Shown one piece after another: positions 43,528 through 51,599 of a DNA stretch of 64,000 nt. Made by a program: the position numbers and the translations under genes. The notes beneath the pieces are model-generated. The model ran no database searches. It was not told the DNA's origin and saw only the letters and a program-made list of their open reading frames with translations. The first letter of the stretch is position 1. Every line of letters starts with the position of its first letter. Origin of the DNA: CAYXLI01 sp964464925 (GTDB lineage Bacteria; Acidobacteriota; Terriglobia; Bryobacterales; Bryobacteraceae); assembly GCA_964464925.1 (NCBI GenBank), contig CAYXLI010000025.1, positions 25,309 to 89,308 on the forward strand, read 5' to 3'.

Positions 43528-44120
43528 GATTGACCGGAGGACTTGCCAGCGGCAAGAGCTTCGTGGGCAAGGCGCTGCGGAGTTTCGGAGCTCACGTGAT
43601 TGACGCTGATGCGATCGGGCACCAGGTTCTGGCGCCGGACGGCGCGGCGTACGCCGAGGTAGTCGCCGAGTTCGGAAGCTCTATTCTTAGCGACAGTGGG
43701 GAAATCGACCGCAAACAACTTGCGGCCCAGGTATTCGGCGCACCGGAACGATTGGAACGGTTGAACGCTTTGGTACACCCACGCGTAATCGCTCTGGAGG
43801 AGCAGTACATTACCCAAGCCGAGCGTGAAGATCCGCGCGGCATCGCTATCGTGGAAGCGGCAATTCTGATCGAGACCGGAAGCTACAAACGTTTCGATAA
43901 ACTGATTTTAGTCTGGTGTACTCCGGAGCAGCAGATCGAGCGCGCCATGCGCCGCGACGGCTGTACTCTGGAAGAAGCAAGAGCTCGCGTCGCCCGGCAG
44001 ATGCCGCTGGAAGACAAACGAAAGTTCGCCGATTACGTCATTGACACTTCCGGCGCAAAAGAGAGAACGATCGAGCAAACGCGCGGAGTGTACGAAGCGC
44101 TGCGGAGATTCCTGATATGA
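43515..44120 (+). CDS. coaE: Dephospho-CoA kinase
   Basis: CoaE phosphorylates dephospho-CoA in the last step of CoA synthesis. The P-loop is GLTGGLASGKS (5-15), followed by the DADAIGHQVL motif, the LNALVHPRV block with the substrate-binding His/Pro, and the lid CTPEQQIERAMRRDGCTLEEARARVARQMP. Length is 201 residues, usual for the family. The start overlaps folD by 13 bases and the stop overlaps the htrA-like start as ATGA, so the three genes are one translationally coupled unit. Confidence 0.95.
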   Translation: MLRVGLTGGLASGKSFVGKALRSFGAHVIDADAIGHQVLAPDGAAYAEVVAEFGSSILSDSGEIDRKQLAAQVFGAPERLERLNALVHPRVIALEEQYITQAEREDPRGIAIVEAAILIETGSYKRFDKLILVWCTPEQQIERAMRRDGCTLEEARARVARQMPLEDKRKFADYVIDTSGAKERTIEQTRGVYEALRRFLI

Positions 44121-45265
44121 AACGTGTATTGTTGCTAGCTCTGGTGCTGGTGGGTGGATTTACGTATGTGACCTCCCGCCATCAATGGGATTTCAACCGG
44201 CTCCTCAATCCGGTGCGCACAGTCGGGCGCATGTGGACCGATCCGGACAAAGCCCATACCGCGGGGCTTAGCCCGGATGAAGTCAACAACATCGATATCT
44301 ACAAGTCGGCTCGTCTGGCGACAGTGAACATCACGAGCACAGTATTTCGCCGTGGCTGGTTCCTCGAAGTGGTTCCGTCGAAGGACATAGGCAGCGGCTT
44401 CATCGTGAACGAAGACGGCACAATCCTCACCAACAACCATGTGCTGCAGGGCAGTAACAAAATCCAGGTGACGCTGCAGAATCAGGAAGGCCTTTACGAA
44501 GCTAGAGTGCTTGTGCGCGACCCGCAGAACGATCTAGGCCTGATCAAGATCACGCCGAAGAAACGGCTTCCTGTGCTGCGCCTGGGCGATTCGGATTCCA
44601 TCCAGGTAGGCCAGAAGGTGCTCGCGATCGGGAACCCGTTCGGCCTGGAGGGCACACTTACCACGGGAATCATCAGCTCTCTTGGGAGGACGATCCGGGA
44701 TGAGGGCAGCCGCGAATTGGAAGGCATGATCCAAACGGACGCGGCGATCAATCCGGGAAATTCGGGTGGCCCCCTGCTTGATTCACAGGGCAATGTGATC
44801 GGAATTAACACCGCGATTTACGGACCAAGCGGCAATATCGGCATCGGATTCGCTATGCCGATTAACCGTGCGAAGGCGATGATGGCCGATTTCCGGAGCG
44901 GCAAGCGTTTTGGCAAACCGCAGCTTGGCGTGAGTGTAGCGTATGTGGCAGGCGATCTGGCTGAGGCTCTCGATCTGCCCGCGCGCGGCGGACTGCTGAT
45001 TCAGGACATCGGACGAGGCACCGCAGCCGAATCCGCCGGCCTACGCGGACCGAACCGCGTGGTCATTATCGGCAACAACGAGATCGGTATTGGCGGCGAT
45101 TTGATCATGGCGATTGACGGTCAGTCTGTAGACCGTCCAGACGCGCTCACGCGCATTCTAAACAAAAAACGTCCAGGCGATACGGTTGAGCTCACGATTT
45201 TCCGCAACAAGCGAGAGATGAAACTGAGAGTTCAACTCGGGGAAAGCCCGTCGGAAGCATTGTAG
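44117..45265 (+). CDS. HtrA/DegP-like trypsin-type serine protease with PDZ
   Basis: A 382-residue envelope protease. A membrane anchor or uncleaved signal (about 4-17) is followed by a trypsin-like domain with His in ILTNNHVLQGS, Asp in PQNDLGLIKI and Ser in NPGNSGGPLLDS, so the triad is complete. One PDZ domain follows (about 280-375: GGLLIQDIGRGTAAESAGLRG...GGDLIMAIDGQSV). One PDZ plus a transmembrane anchor makes it DegS/HtrA-type rather than DegP. It is coupled to coaE (ATGA), and may act in envelope stress response. No terminator was recognised after it. Confidence 0.92.
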   Translation: MKRVLLLALVLVGGFTYVTSRHQWDFNRLLNPVRTVGRMWTDPDKAHTAGLSPDEVNNIDIYKSARLATVNITSTVFRRGWFLEVVPSKDIGSGFIVNEDGTILTNNHVLQGSNKIQVTLQNQEGLYEARVLVRDPQNDLGLIKITPKKRLPVLRLGDSDSIQVGQKVLAIGNPFGLEGTLTTGIISSLGRTIRDEGSRELEGMIQTDAAINPGNSGGPLLDSQGNVIGINTAIYGPSGNIGIGFAMPINRAKAMMADFRSGKRFGKPQLGVSVAYVAGDLAEALDLPARGGLLIQDIGRGTAAESAGLRGPNRVVIIGNNEIGIGGDLIMAIDGQSVDRPDALTRILNKKRPGDTVELTIFRNKREMKLRVQLGESPSEAL

Positions 45266-45592
45266 GAAAATACTTCAGGGCCGATCGGTTCGACGCAGCC
45301 GGCCGGCCCTCCCCCGCGCCTGCAATTTGCATATTCTGCAAACACATATTCTTATCTTTTTCATGAAATATTATCCGTCGGTGAGACACTATGGCTTAGA
45401 GGCTGCTGAACGGCTGCGAATACCTGGCTGATAAAGCAAATCCAAGATTTTGATTGGCTTTTTAGCTCGGATCGGGTACACTGACGATGAGAGGCACGCT
45501 ATGTCGCCTCCTCCTCTTGCCCGTCCTCGCAGACTTCTCAATCACCCTGGTGTGAAATTCAGCGCCTTACGGCAGGAAGAATTTCATCTACA
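45266..45592. other. Intergenic region before degenerate receiver gene
   Basis: This 327-base gap holds no gene. On the plus strand a plausible sigma70-type promoter (see separate entry) lies near its centre. A GC-rich inverted pair AGGGCCG/CGGCCCT (45277-45283, 45304-45310) follows the htrA stop but has no T run. Nothing else is evident. Confidence 0.5.
45454..45482 (+). promoter_or_regulatory. Candidate sigma70-like promoter
   Basis: TTGGCT (45454-45459) and TACACT (45477-45482) are separated by 17 bases, each matching four of six consensus bases. It would start transcription about 100 bases ahead of the degenerate receiver gene. Prediction by eye only. Confidence 0.35.
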
Positions 45593-45970
45593 ATGACGCA
45601 CCTTACCGAAGCGAAAGTGATTCTGTTCGGCATTGAGGAGTCTCTGGCAAAGGAACTCCGGGACGCTCTGCGCCGCTGCTCTCATGCTGCTGTCGCGAGC
45701 CCGCATAGCTCGTCCGGCCAGATGCTCGCTTATCTGACAACCGAGTCCGTCGATCTCATCTTCTGCGGGCCTGATCTCGAAACGGTCAAGACTTTGCGCG
45801 CATCCTCTCCACGCACGTCCATCGTGGTGGTCAGCCGTCTTCCTGAGGTGATGGACTGGCTGGACGCGATCGAAGCGGGCGCCGACGACTACTGCGCGCC
45901 GCCTTTCGAGGACGCCCACATTCGCTGGATTCTGGCGAATAATCTTCACGCAACCAAGCTGGCGGCCTGA
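45593..45970 (+). CDS. Degenerate response-regulator receiver domain protein
   Basis: A 125-residue protein that follows the receiver fold: AKVILFGIEESLAKELRDALRR, VDLIFCGPD at strand 3, TSIVVVSRL at strand 4 and EAGADDYCAPPF at strand 5. The phospho-acceptor Asp at the end of strand 3 is missing (Cys-Gly occupy it), and the conserved Lys of the KPF motif is Pro. The acidic pocket at strand 1 is also absent. It is probably a pseudo-receiver that cannot be phosphorylated and acts through protein contacts. No kinase lies adjacent. The ATG has AGGAAGA about 15 bases upstream, farther than ideal. Confidence 0.72.
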   Translation: MTHLTEAKVILFGIEESLAKELRDALRRCSHAAVASPHSSSGQMLAYLTTESVDLIFCGPDLETVKTLRASSPRTSIVVVSRLPEVMDWLDAIEAGADDYCAPPFEDAHIRWILANNLHATKLAA

Positions 45971-46131
45971 TCCGCATTCATCCTGTCCATGTCATAAGCG
46001 AGCGGCTCCGCCCGTAGTATATCTGCGGGATCCGGGCCTGAAGGGCGGTGTCTGTCCGTCTTCCAGCTCGCAGTGCGTCCGAAACCAAGCTGTTTCCGAA
46101 AACTTAAAAACAACTATCGGAGATACCTGTT

Positions 46132-46983
46132 TTGCGATTTCCACTAATTACTATCAGTGTGATCATTTTTGCTTTGAATCTGGCTGGTCAGTCTTTTACC
46201 CGGATCACTGGCGAGGTGACGGTCGAGGGTGGTGAGCCACAGGCACGCTACATTGTCGAGCTTATTGAACCCTCCCGCAGGCAAACCGTCGACCGCGCAA
46301 TCGTCACCACGAACGGCCGCTTCGATTTTCCGGTCGCGGAAGGCGAATACGATTTGCGGCTGATCGCGCAGAATGGAGACGTTCTTCGGACCGAAAGAGT
46401 CAACACGGCAAGCGCGTCACCCAACATCGAGCTCAGTGCAGAAATTAAGCGTCCGCAGCGGCCCGCGGAGGGCGCGGTCTCGGTGTACCGGCTGCAGCAC
46501 CGCACTGTGCGCAAGGCGGCCAAGGAGTTTCGAAAAGCAACAGATCTCAGTGACAAGGGGGATCTGACCGGATCGATCGAGCACCTGAAGAGGGCAATCG
46601 AGATCGACCCGGATTACATGGAGGCCCACCATGACCTCGGCTGTAAATACCTGCGGCTGGGCGATGAGCAGGCGGCAGCACGAGAGTTGGAGCGGTCGAT
46701 TGAGCTCGATCCGGGATCGTCCCGTGCGTACGCGAACCTGACGATCGTTTATTTACGGCTCGGCAGGGTTCCAAATGCCGAATCTGCAGCAAAGCGCGCA
46801 TTTGCGCTCGACGCGCGATCTCCGTTGGCTCATTACGTATTGGGAATGGTACGGTTCGCCGAACGGCGTTACGATTCCGAGACGTTGCACCACCTCGAAG
46901 TGGCCCAGGAGAAGTTTCCGTTCGCCGAGAAGCCGGCGGCGGCGGTACGGTCCGTGATGGTCAACTCGCTGGTAAAGCACTAG
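46132..46983 (+). CDS. Secreted TPR protein with N-terminal beta-sandwich domain
   Basis: A 283-residue exported protein. The start is TTG at 46132, supported by GGAGA at 46119-46123 eight bases upstream and by an immediate signal peptide (MRFPLITISVIIFALNLAGQ). Residues about 24-105 look like a carboxypeptidase-regulatory/Ig-like domain (TRITGEVTVEGGEPQARYIVELI...DVLRTERV). TPR-like helices follow: GDLTGSIEHLKRAIEIDPDYMEAHHDLG, GDEQAAARELERSIELDPGSSRAYANL and GRVPNAESAAKRAFALDARSPLAHYVLG. Such proteins are abundant in Acidobacteriota; the role is unknown. A probable terminator follows. Confidence 0.82.
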   Translation: MRFPLITISVIIFALNLAGQSFTRITGEVTVEGGEPQARYIVELIEPSRRQTVDRAIVTTNGRFDFPVAEGEYDLRLIAQNGDVLRTERVNTASASPNIELSAEIKRPQRPAEGAVSVYRLQHRTVRKAAKEFRKATDLSDKGDLTGSIEHLKRAIEIDPDYMEAHHDLGCKYLRLGDEQAAARELERSIELDPGSSRAYANLTIVYLRLGRVPNAESAAKRAFALDARSPLAHYVLGMVRFAERRYDSETLHHLEVAQEKFPFAEKPAAAVRSVMVNSLVKH

Positions 46984-47010
46984 TTAGCGCTGGCGACCGA
47001 TGCGCGGCGA

Positions 47011-47051
47011 AGCGGTTCCCCGCCTTCGGGAATGCCGCTGGTTCTTTCTTC
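47011..47051 (+). terminator. Intrinsic terminator after TPR protein gene
   Basis: AGCGGTTCCC (47011-47020) pairs with GGGAA-CCGCT (47028-47032 and 47035-47039, with a two-base bulge) around the loop CGCCTTC, followed by a T-rich tail GGTTCTTTCTT. It separates the TPR gene from the DUF1385 gene, which is therefore likely to have its own promoter. Confidence 0.58.
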
Positions 47052-47098
47052 TGCTTGAGATCATCTAAAATGGAGGTTACGTAGGAGTAAAGTCCATC

Positions 47099-48073
47099 TT
47101 GTCATTGCGAACGTTTTTCCGGCTGGCGGCGCACACCCAGCTTTTGCCCGTTCTGGAGAGCGGCGAGGAAACCCTCGTCGGCGGGCAAGCAGTTATTGAG
47201 GGCGTCATGATGCGGGCTCCGCATAGCTATTGCGTTGCAGTGCGCAAGCCCAACGGCGAGCTGATTACCGAAGAGCAGCCGCTGCCGAAAGTTTCCGAGA
47301 AGTACCCTTTCTTCAAATACCCTGTGCTCCGGGGCGTGGGAACGCTTGGACAGGCCATGTGGCTGGGCGTGAAGGCTTTGAAGTTCTCGGCCAACGCGGC
47401 TGTGGAGGAAGAAGGGGCGGCTAAGAAGGAAGAAATCCCGAGCTGGATGATGGCAGCGAACCTGTTCGTCTCGTTCGCATTCTTCATCTTCATGTACAAA
47501 TTCATCCCGCTCTACCTGACTTCGCTGTTGGAGAAGATCTATCCGAGCCTGCATGGCCGCATCGCATTCAACCTGACCGATGGCGCCATTCGCATGGCGA
47601 TCTTTCTCGGTTTCCTGTACATGATCTCCCGCTGGAAAGACATCCGGAGAGTGTTTGAATATCACGGCGCGGAACACAAGGTTGTTTTCAACTTCGAATC
47701 AGGCAAAGAAGTGAACGTACGCAACGCGCAGCAGTTCACTACGCTGCACCCCCGGTGCGGAACCAGCTTCCTGCTGGTTGTAATGGCGCTCTCGATTCCG
47801 GTTTACGCGGCGCTGCCGCTGGATGGCTTTGCTGCGAAGTTTGCGGCCCGCATCATCCTGCTGCCTTTCATCGTAGGTCTCAGCTATGAACTGATCCGGT
47901 TTGCGGCGAGGAAGCGCAGCAGCCTGCTGGCCACGCTGACGGCCCCGGGTCTCTGGCTGCAGCGGATCACCACCCAACCGCCGTCCGATGAACAAACTGC
48001 GGTGGCCATCCACGCGTTAGAAGGCGCGATGAAGCTCGAAGAAGCCCAAGGCGGCGAGCTGGTCATCGCTTAA
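47099..48073 (+). CDS. DUF1385 (YqhQ-like) membrane protein
   Basis: A 324-residue DUF1385 protein. The family start GGQAVIEGVMMRAPHSYCVAVRKPNGE and the HGAEHKVVFNFESG...RCGTSFLLVVMALS block are clear. About four membrane helices are seen (near 120-142, 165-185, 215-240, 250-265). The function is unknown; in many genomes it is encoded next to prfA and prmC, as here. The start is TTG at 47099 with AGGAG at 47083-47087, eleven bases upstream. Confidence 0.9.
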   Translation: MSLRTFFRLAAHTQLLPVLESGEETLVGGQAVIEGVMMRAPHSYCVAVRKPNGELITEEQPLPKVSEKYPFFKYPVLRGVGTLGQAMWLGVKALKFSANAAVEEEGAAKKEEIPSWMMAANLFVSFAFFIFMYKFIPLYLTSLLEKIYPSLHGRIAFNLTDGAIRMAIFLGFLYMISRWKDIRRVFEYHGAEHKVVFNFESGKEVNVRNAQQFTTLHPRCGTSFLLVVMALSIPVYAALPLDGFAAKFAARIILLPFIVGLSYELIRFAARKRSSLLATLTAPGLWLQRITTQPPSDEQTAVAIHALEGAMKLEEAQGGELVIA

Positions 48074-48085
48074 ATACATACGTCC

Positions 48086-49198
48086 ATGCAATATCGTCAA
48101 AAACTCGAAGGGATCGAGGCGCGTTTTGAGGAACTCACCGGTCAAATGGCCGATCCCGAACTTATTAACGACAACGATCGCTACCGCAAGGTCGCCAAGC
48201 AGCAGAGCGAATTGCAGGACGTAGTCGCGAAGTTCCGCGAATGGAAAAAGATCAGCGGCGACCTGGAAGGGGCGCGGCTGATGTTAACGGAAACGGATCC
48301 GGAGTTGCTCCAGATGGCGAATGACGACATCGAACGCCTCACTCCGGAACTTGAGCGCATCGAGCACGAACTGAAGATTCTGCTGCTGCCCAAAGATCCA
48401 AACGACGAGAAGAACGTTGTGCTGGAAATCCGGAAAGGCACCGGCGGTGACGAGGCATCTTTGTTCGCTGCGGAACTGTTCCGCATGTATTCGCGCTACT
48501 TCGAAACGAAGGGCTGGCGCGTGGAAATCACATCTTCCAGCGATTCGGCCGTGGGTGGATTGAACGAAGTCATGGCGCTGGTTAGCGGAGATAAGGTCTA
48601 CAGCCAGCTCAAATATGAAAGCGGCGTGCATCGCGTGCAGCGAGTGCCTGAAACAGAGACGCAAGGCCGTGTTCACACATCCGCGGTTACCGTCGCAGTG
48701 CTTCCTGAAGCCGACGAAGTGGAAGTGCAGATCGATCCGAAGGACCTGCGTATTGACACGTTCTGCTCTTCCGGTCCTGGAGGCCAGTCGGTAAACACTA
48801 CGTACTCCGCAGTCCGCATCACGCACCTGCCGACGAACCTGGTGGTCTCCTGTCAGGACGAGAAATCGCAGATCAAGAATCGCGCCAAGGCGCTGCGCGT
48901 GCTTCGGTCACGGCTGTATGAAATCGAACTGGAAAAGCAGCAGGCGGCAATCGGCGCGGAGCGCAAGAGCATGGTCGGCTCGGGCGATCGCAGCGAAAAG
49001 ATCCGCACCTATAATTTTCCTCAGAATCGGCTCACCGACCATCGAATCGGCTTGACGCTGCATCAGCTCGATAACATCATGGAAGGACACATCGAACCCG
49101 TCATCGAGGCGGTAACGACGTACTTCCAGACGGAAAAGCTGAAGCAGCAGAGCAATGACGATTCAGGTGGCGTTGCAGCAGGGGTCAAAACTTCTTGA
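48086..49198 (+). CDS. prfA: Peptide chain release factor 1
   Basis: RF1 reads UAA and UAG stop codons and triggers peptide release. The codon-recognition PxT motif is PET in RVPETETQGRVHTSAVTVAV. The GGQ loop is SGPGGQSVNTTYSAVRITHLP, where Gln is methylated by PrmC, the next gene. The length of 370 residues is as expected. It follows the DUF1385 gene by 12 bases and overlaps prmC by 44 bases. Confidence 0.96.
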   Translation: MQYRQKLEGIEARFEELTGQMADPELINDNDRYRKVAKQQSELQDVVAKFREWKKISGDLEGARLMLTETDPELLQMANDDIERLTPELERIEHELKILLLPKDPNDEKNVVLEIRKGTGGDEASLFAAELFRMYSRYFETKGWRVEITSSSDSAVGGLNEVMALVSGDKVYSQLKYESGVHRVQRVPETETQGRVHTSAVTVAVLPEADEVEVQIDPKDLRIDTFCSSGPGGQSVNTTYSAVRITHLPTNLVVSCQDEKSQIKNRAKALRVLRSRLYEIELEKQQAAIGAERKSMVGSGDRSEKIRTYNFPQNRLTDHRIGLTLHQLDNIMEGHIEPVIEAVTTYFQTEKLKQQSNDDSGGVAAGVKTS

Positions 49199-49982
49199 GG
49201 AAGGGCGCATCGACGCGCCCCGCCTGACCGCCGAAGTCCTGCTCAGCCATGCACTCCGCCAGGAGCGCATCTATCTCTACAGCCATTCCAACGAAGAGCT
49301 CTGCCATAACGCGTGGCTACATTACGGCCGATATTTGTTTCAGCGGCTGAACGGGCGTCCGACGCAATACATCACCCATAAGCAGGAATTCTACGGGCGC
49401 GAATTCCGGGTCACGCCGGACGTGCTGATCCCCCGCCCTGAGACCGAATTCGTAGTGGAAGCCGCGTTGCGGTGCATCGGTCCGGGGGCGCGCGTTGTGG
49501 ACGTGGGATCCGGATCCGGTGCGATCGCTGTGACTCTCGCTCTGCAAAGCCGAGCTGAAGTGTGGGCAACCGACATCTCCGGGGCGGCCTTGCGCGTAGC
49601 CAATGAGAACGCGCACCATCTGGGTGCACGGGTGCGGTTCGTCCAGTGTGACCTGCTCTCGGTCTTCGCGGATCGTTGTCTGGACGTCGTCGTCTCCAAT
49701 CCTCCTTATGTCGCTCACGGAGAGGCCGATGGGATGCAGCGGGAGGTGCGCGACTTCGAGCCTCATCTCGCCCTATTCGCCGGTCCGGAAGGGACCGAGA
49801 TCTATGAGCGCATCGTGCGGGAAGCCGAGCGCGTCCTGCGGCCGGGCGGGCACCTCGTTTTCGAACTCGGCTGGAAATCTCTGGATGCGGTGCGAGGGAT
49901 GCTCGGCGCAGGTTGGAGTGAACCGACCTATGGCGATGATCTTGCCGGAATACCGCGTTTCCTTACGGCCCGGTGGCAGTGA
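49155..49982 (+). CDS. prmC: Release factor glutamine methyltransferase
   Basis: PrmC methylates the GGQ glutamine of release factors using SAM. Visible are the N-terminal helical domain (to about 85), the SAM motif VVDVGSGSGAIAVTLA, and the NPPY motif in VVVSNPPYVAHGE, which positions the target amide. At 275 residues it is complete. The ATG at 49155 lies inside prfA, overlapping it by 44 bases; this start provides the usual N-terminal helix. Its TGA shares one base with the dinB ATG. Confidence 0.95.
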   Translation: MTIQVALQQGSKLLEEGRIDAPRLTAEVLLSHALRQERIYLYSHSNEELCHNAWLHYGRYLFQRLNGRPTQYITHKQEFYGREFRVTPDVLIPRPETEFVVEAALRCIGPGARVVDVGSGSGAIAVTLALQSRAEVWATDISGAALRVANENAHHLGARVRFVQCDLLSVFADRCLDVVVSNPPYVAHGEADGMQREVRDFEPHLALFAGPEGTEIYERIVREAERVLRPGGHLVFELGWKSLDAVRGMLGAGWSEPTYGDDLAGIPRFLTARWQ

Positions 49983-51214
49983 TGCGAACCATCCTGCACG
50001 TCGACATGGACGCCTTTTTCGTCTCGGTGGAGGAGTTGTTCGATCCTTCGCTGAAGGGCAAGCCCGTCGTCGTGGGAGGCAAACACGATCAGCGCGGCGT
50101 CGTTTCAGCGGCTTCCTACGCCGCGCGGAAGTATGGAGTCCATTCCGCCATGCCTCTGCGAACGGCTTACCAGCTCTGCCCGCAAGCGATCTTCGTGGAT
50201 GGCCACCCGGGCCGCTACCGGGAGTATTCGCAGAAAGTATTTGAAGTGCTGAACCGGTTCTCACCCAAAGTGGAAATGGCGTCGATTGACGAAGCCTACC
50301 TGGACCTCACAGGCACGGAACGGCTGCACGGCCGTCCTCTAAAAGCTGCCCACCTGCTGCACGAAGAGATCGGCCGCTCCACCGGACTGAACTGTTCCAT
50401 TGCCATCGCAACGTCGAGACTAGTAGCAAAAGTCGGATCGGATCAGGCCAAACCCAATGGAGTGATCTGGATCGTGCCCGGACGCGAAGCAGAGTTTCTC
50501 GCTCCGCTGGATGTGCGCAAGATCCCGGGTGTCGGCAAGAAGACCGAAGCGCGGTTGGCGCAACTCGGCATTCGAAAAGTAGGCGATCTCACCCGGCTCG
50601 ACACCTTGTACCTGGAATCGATTTTGGGCAAATGGGGGCTCGCTCTCGCCGGCAAGGCGCAGGGCCTGGATGCGGGCGGCTACTTCGATTCTGCCGTGGG
50701 CGACCACGAGGACCCGAAATCGATCAGCCACGAGCACACCTTTGACGAGGATACGGCCGATAATGCCGTTCTTGAGGCCACACTGGCAAAGCTGTCGGAA
50801 AAAGTAGGAGGCCGTTTGCGTGACCACGGCCTGCACGCACGCACTCTGCAGATCAAGTTCCGCTATTCAGATTTCTCGACGTTCACGCGCGCGGTCACGT
50901 TCGACCACTGCACGCAATTAGACATCGAACTAATCGAGCATTCGCGAGCTTTATTCCATAAGAACTGGACTGGCAAACCGATTCGCCTGGTCGGGGTGCA
51001 GGTCTCCGGCCTGGAGGCAACCGAGGGGCAATTGAACCTGTTGGAGACCGAAAAGCAGGAGCGCTGGAGGAAAGCCTTGGGCGCAATGGACCTCATTCGC
51101 GGGAAATTTGGAGGAGATAGCGTGGAGATCGCTTCCGGAATGAAGGGGACGTATCGCGAGAAGGTTCACGAGAATCCCGAAAACCTTCCCGGCAAGGCTC
51201 CAAAACGCGATTAG
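49982..51214 (+). CDS. dinB: DNA polymerase IV (Y family)
   Basis: A 410-residue translesion polymerase. The Y-family catalytic motifs are ILHVDMDAFFVSVEE (first Asp) and ASIDEAYLDLTG (Asp-Glu), with the thumb helix-hairpin-helix KIPGVGKKTEARL and a little-finger domain to about residue 350. The C-terminus (LPGKAPKRD) has no evident QLxLF clamp motif, though QLNLLE near 355 could serve. The ATG at 49982 is chosen since it overlaps the prmC stop as TGATG; an in-frame GTG at 49973 is possible. It overlaps a convergent PEP-CTERM gene by four bases. Confidence 0.94.
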   Translation: MRTILHVDMDAFFVSVEELFDPSLKGKPVVVGGKHDQRGVVSAASYAARKYGVHSAMPLRTAYQLCPQAIFVDGHPGRYREYSQKVFEVLNRFSPKVEMASIDEAYLDLTGTERLHGRPLKAAHLLHEEIGRSTGLNCSIAIATSRLVAKVGSDQAKPNGVIWIVPGREAEFLAPLDVRKIPGVGKKTEARLAQLGIRKVGDLTRLDTLYLESILGKWGLALAGKAQGLDAGGYFDSAVGDHEDPKSISHEHTFDEDTADNAVLEATLAKLSEKVGGRLRDHGLHARTLQIKFRYSDFSTFTRAVTFDHCTQLDIELIEHSRALFHKNWTGKPIRLVGVQVSGLEATEGQLNLLETEKQERWRKALGAMDLIRGKFGGDSVEIASGMKGTYREKVHENPENLPGKAPKRD

Positions 51215-51468
51215 TGACGCGAAGCTCTTCGGCGACGGATCAGGCTGACGCCAATCAGGCCGGCTCCCAACAAGAGGAATGTGGCAGGTTCCGGGACACC
51301 GCGGTCCAGCCCACCCTCGGACGCTACCGCTAAGAGATTCCGAGCAGCCGATGCAGAGGAAACCGATTTTGTAGTCGTGGAAGTCGCAGCCCTGCTATCC
51401 AGCACGGGAGCCGCGTAACTGAGGAGCGCAGGCACCGTAAAGAGGAATACCTTGCGCACGATTCTCAT
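51211..51468 (-). CDS. Small PEP-CTERM sorting-domain protein
   Basis: An 85-residue exported protein. It has a signal peptide (RIVRKVFLFTVPALLSYAAP) and a textbook PEP-CTERM tail: VPEPATFLLLGAGLIGVSLIRRRRASRH, that is PEP motif, hydrophobic helix and Arg cluster. Only about 35 Ser/Thr/Ala-rich residues lie between. The PEP-CTERM signal is processed by exosortase and is tied to exopolysaccharide-producing bacteria; the window carries Wza/Wzz/BY-kinase genes but no exosortase. A GGAGG lies five bases before the ATG and a promoter candidate lies upstream. Confidence 0.88.
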   Translation of the reverse strand: MRIVRKVFLFTVPALLSYAAPVLDSRAATSTTTKSVSSASAARNLLAVASEGGLDRGVPEPATFLLLGAGLIGVSLIRRRRASRH

Positions 51469-51494
51469 TTCACCCTCCGATCATGCTGCCTCAA

Positions 51495-51523
51495 AGCATA
51501 CGGTCAGTTGTAGTCCAGGACAA
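51495..51523 (-). promoter_or_regulatory. Candidate promoter of the PEP-CTERM gene
   Basis: On the minus strand TTGTCC (51518-51523) and TATGCT (51495-51500) are separated by 17 bases; each matches four of six consensus positions. It lies about 30 bases before the ribosome-binding site of the PEP-CTERM gene. By-eye prediction. Confidence 0.35.
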
Positions 51524-51558
51524 TAGTGGGGGGAAGAGTGTAGCGGTAAGAAAGAGGG

Positions 51559-51594
51559 AGCCGCGTGTCCGCTTTCATACGGTTGCACGCGGCT
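51559..51594 (-). terminator. Intrinsic terminator of tpiA
   Basis: A nine-pair perfect stem (AGCCGCGTG at 51559-51567, CACGCGGCT at 51586-51594) lies five bases past the tpiA stop. On the minus strand it is followed by CCCTCTTTCTT, a moderately T-rich tail. The 18-base loop may pair further (CCG/CGG). Confidence 0.5.
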
Positions 51595-51599
51595 GAAAG

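Noticed and set aside
45277..45310. AGGGCCG/CGGCCCT inverted pair after htrA-like gene as a terminator
   Set aside because: The loop is 20 bases and the downstream flank is C-rich with no T run on the plus strand.
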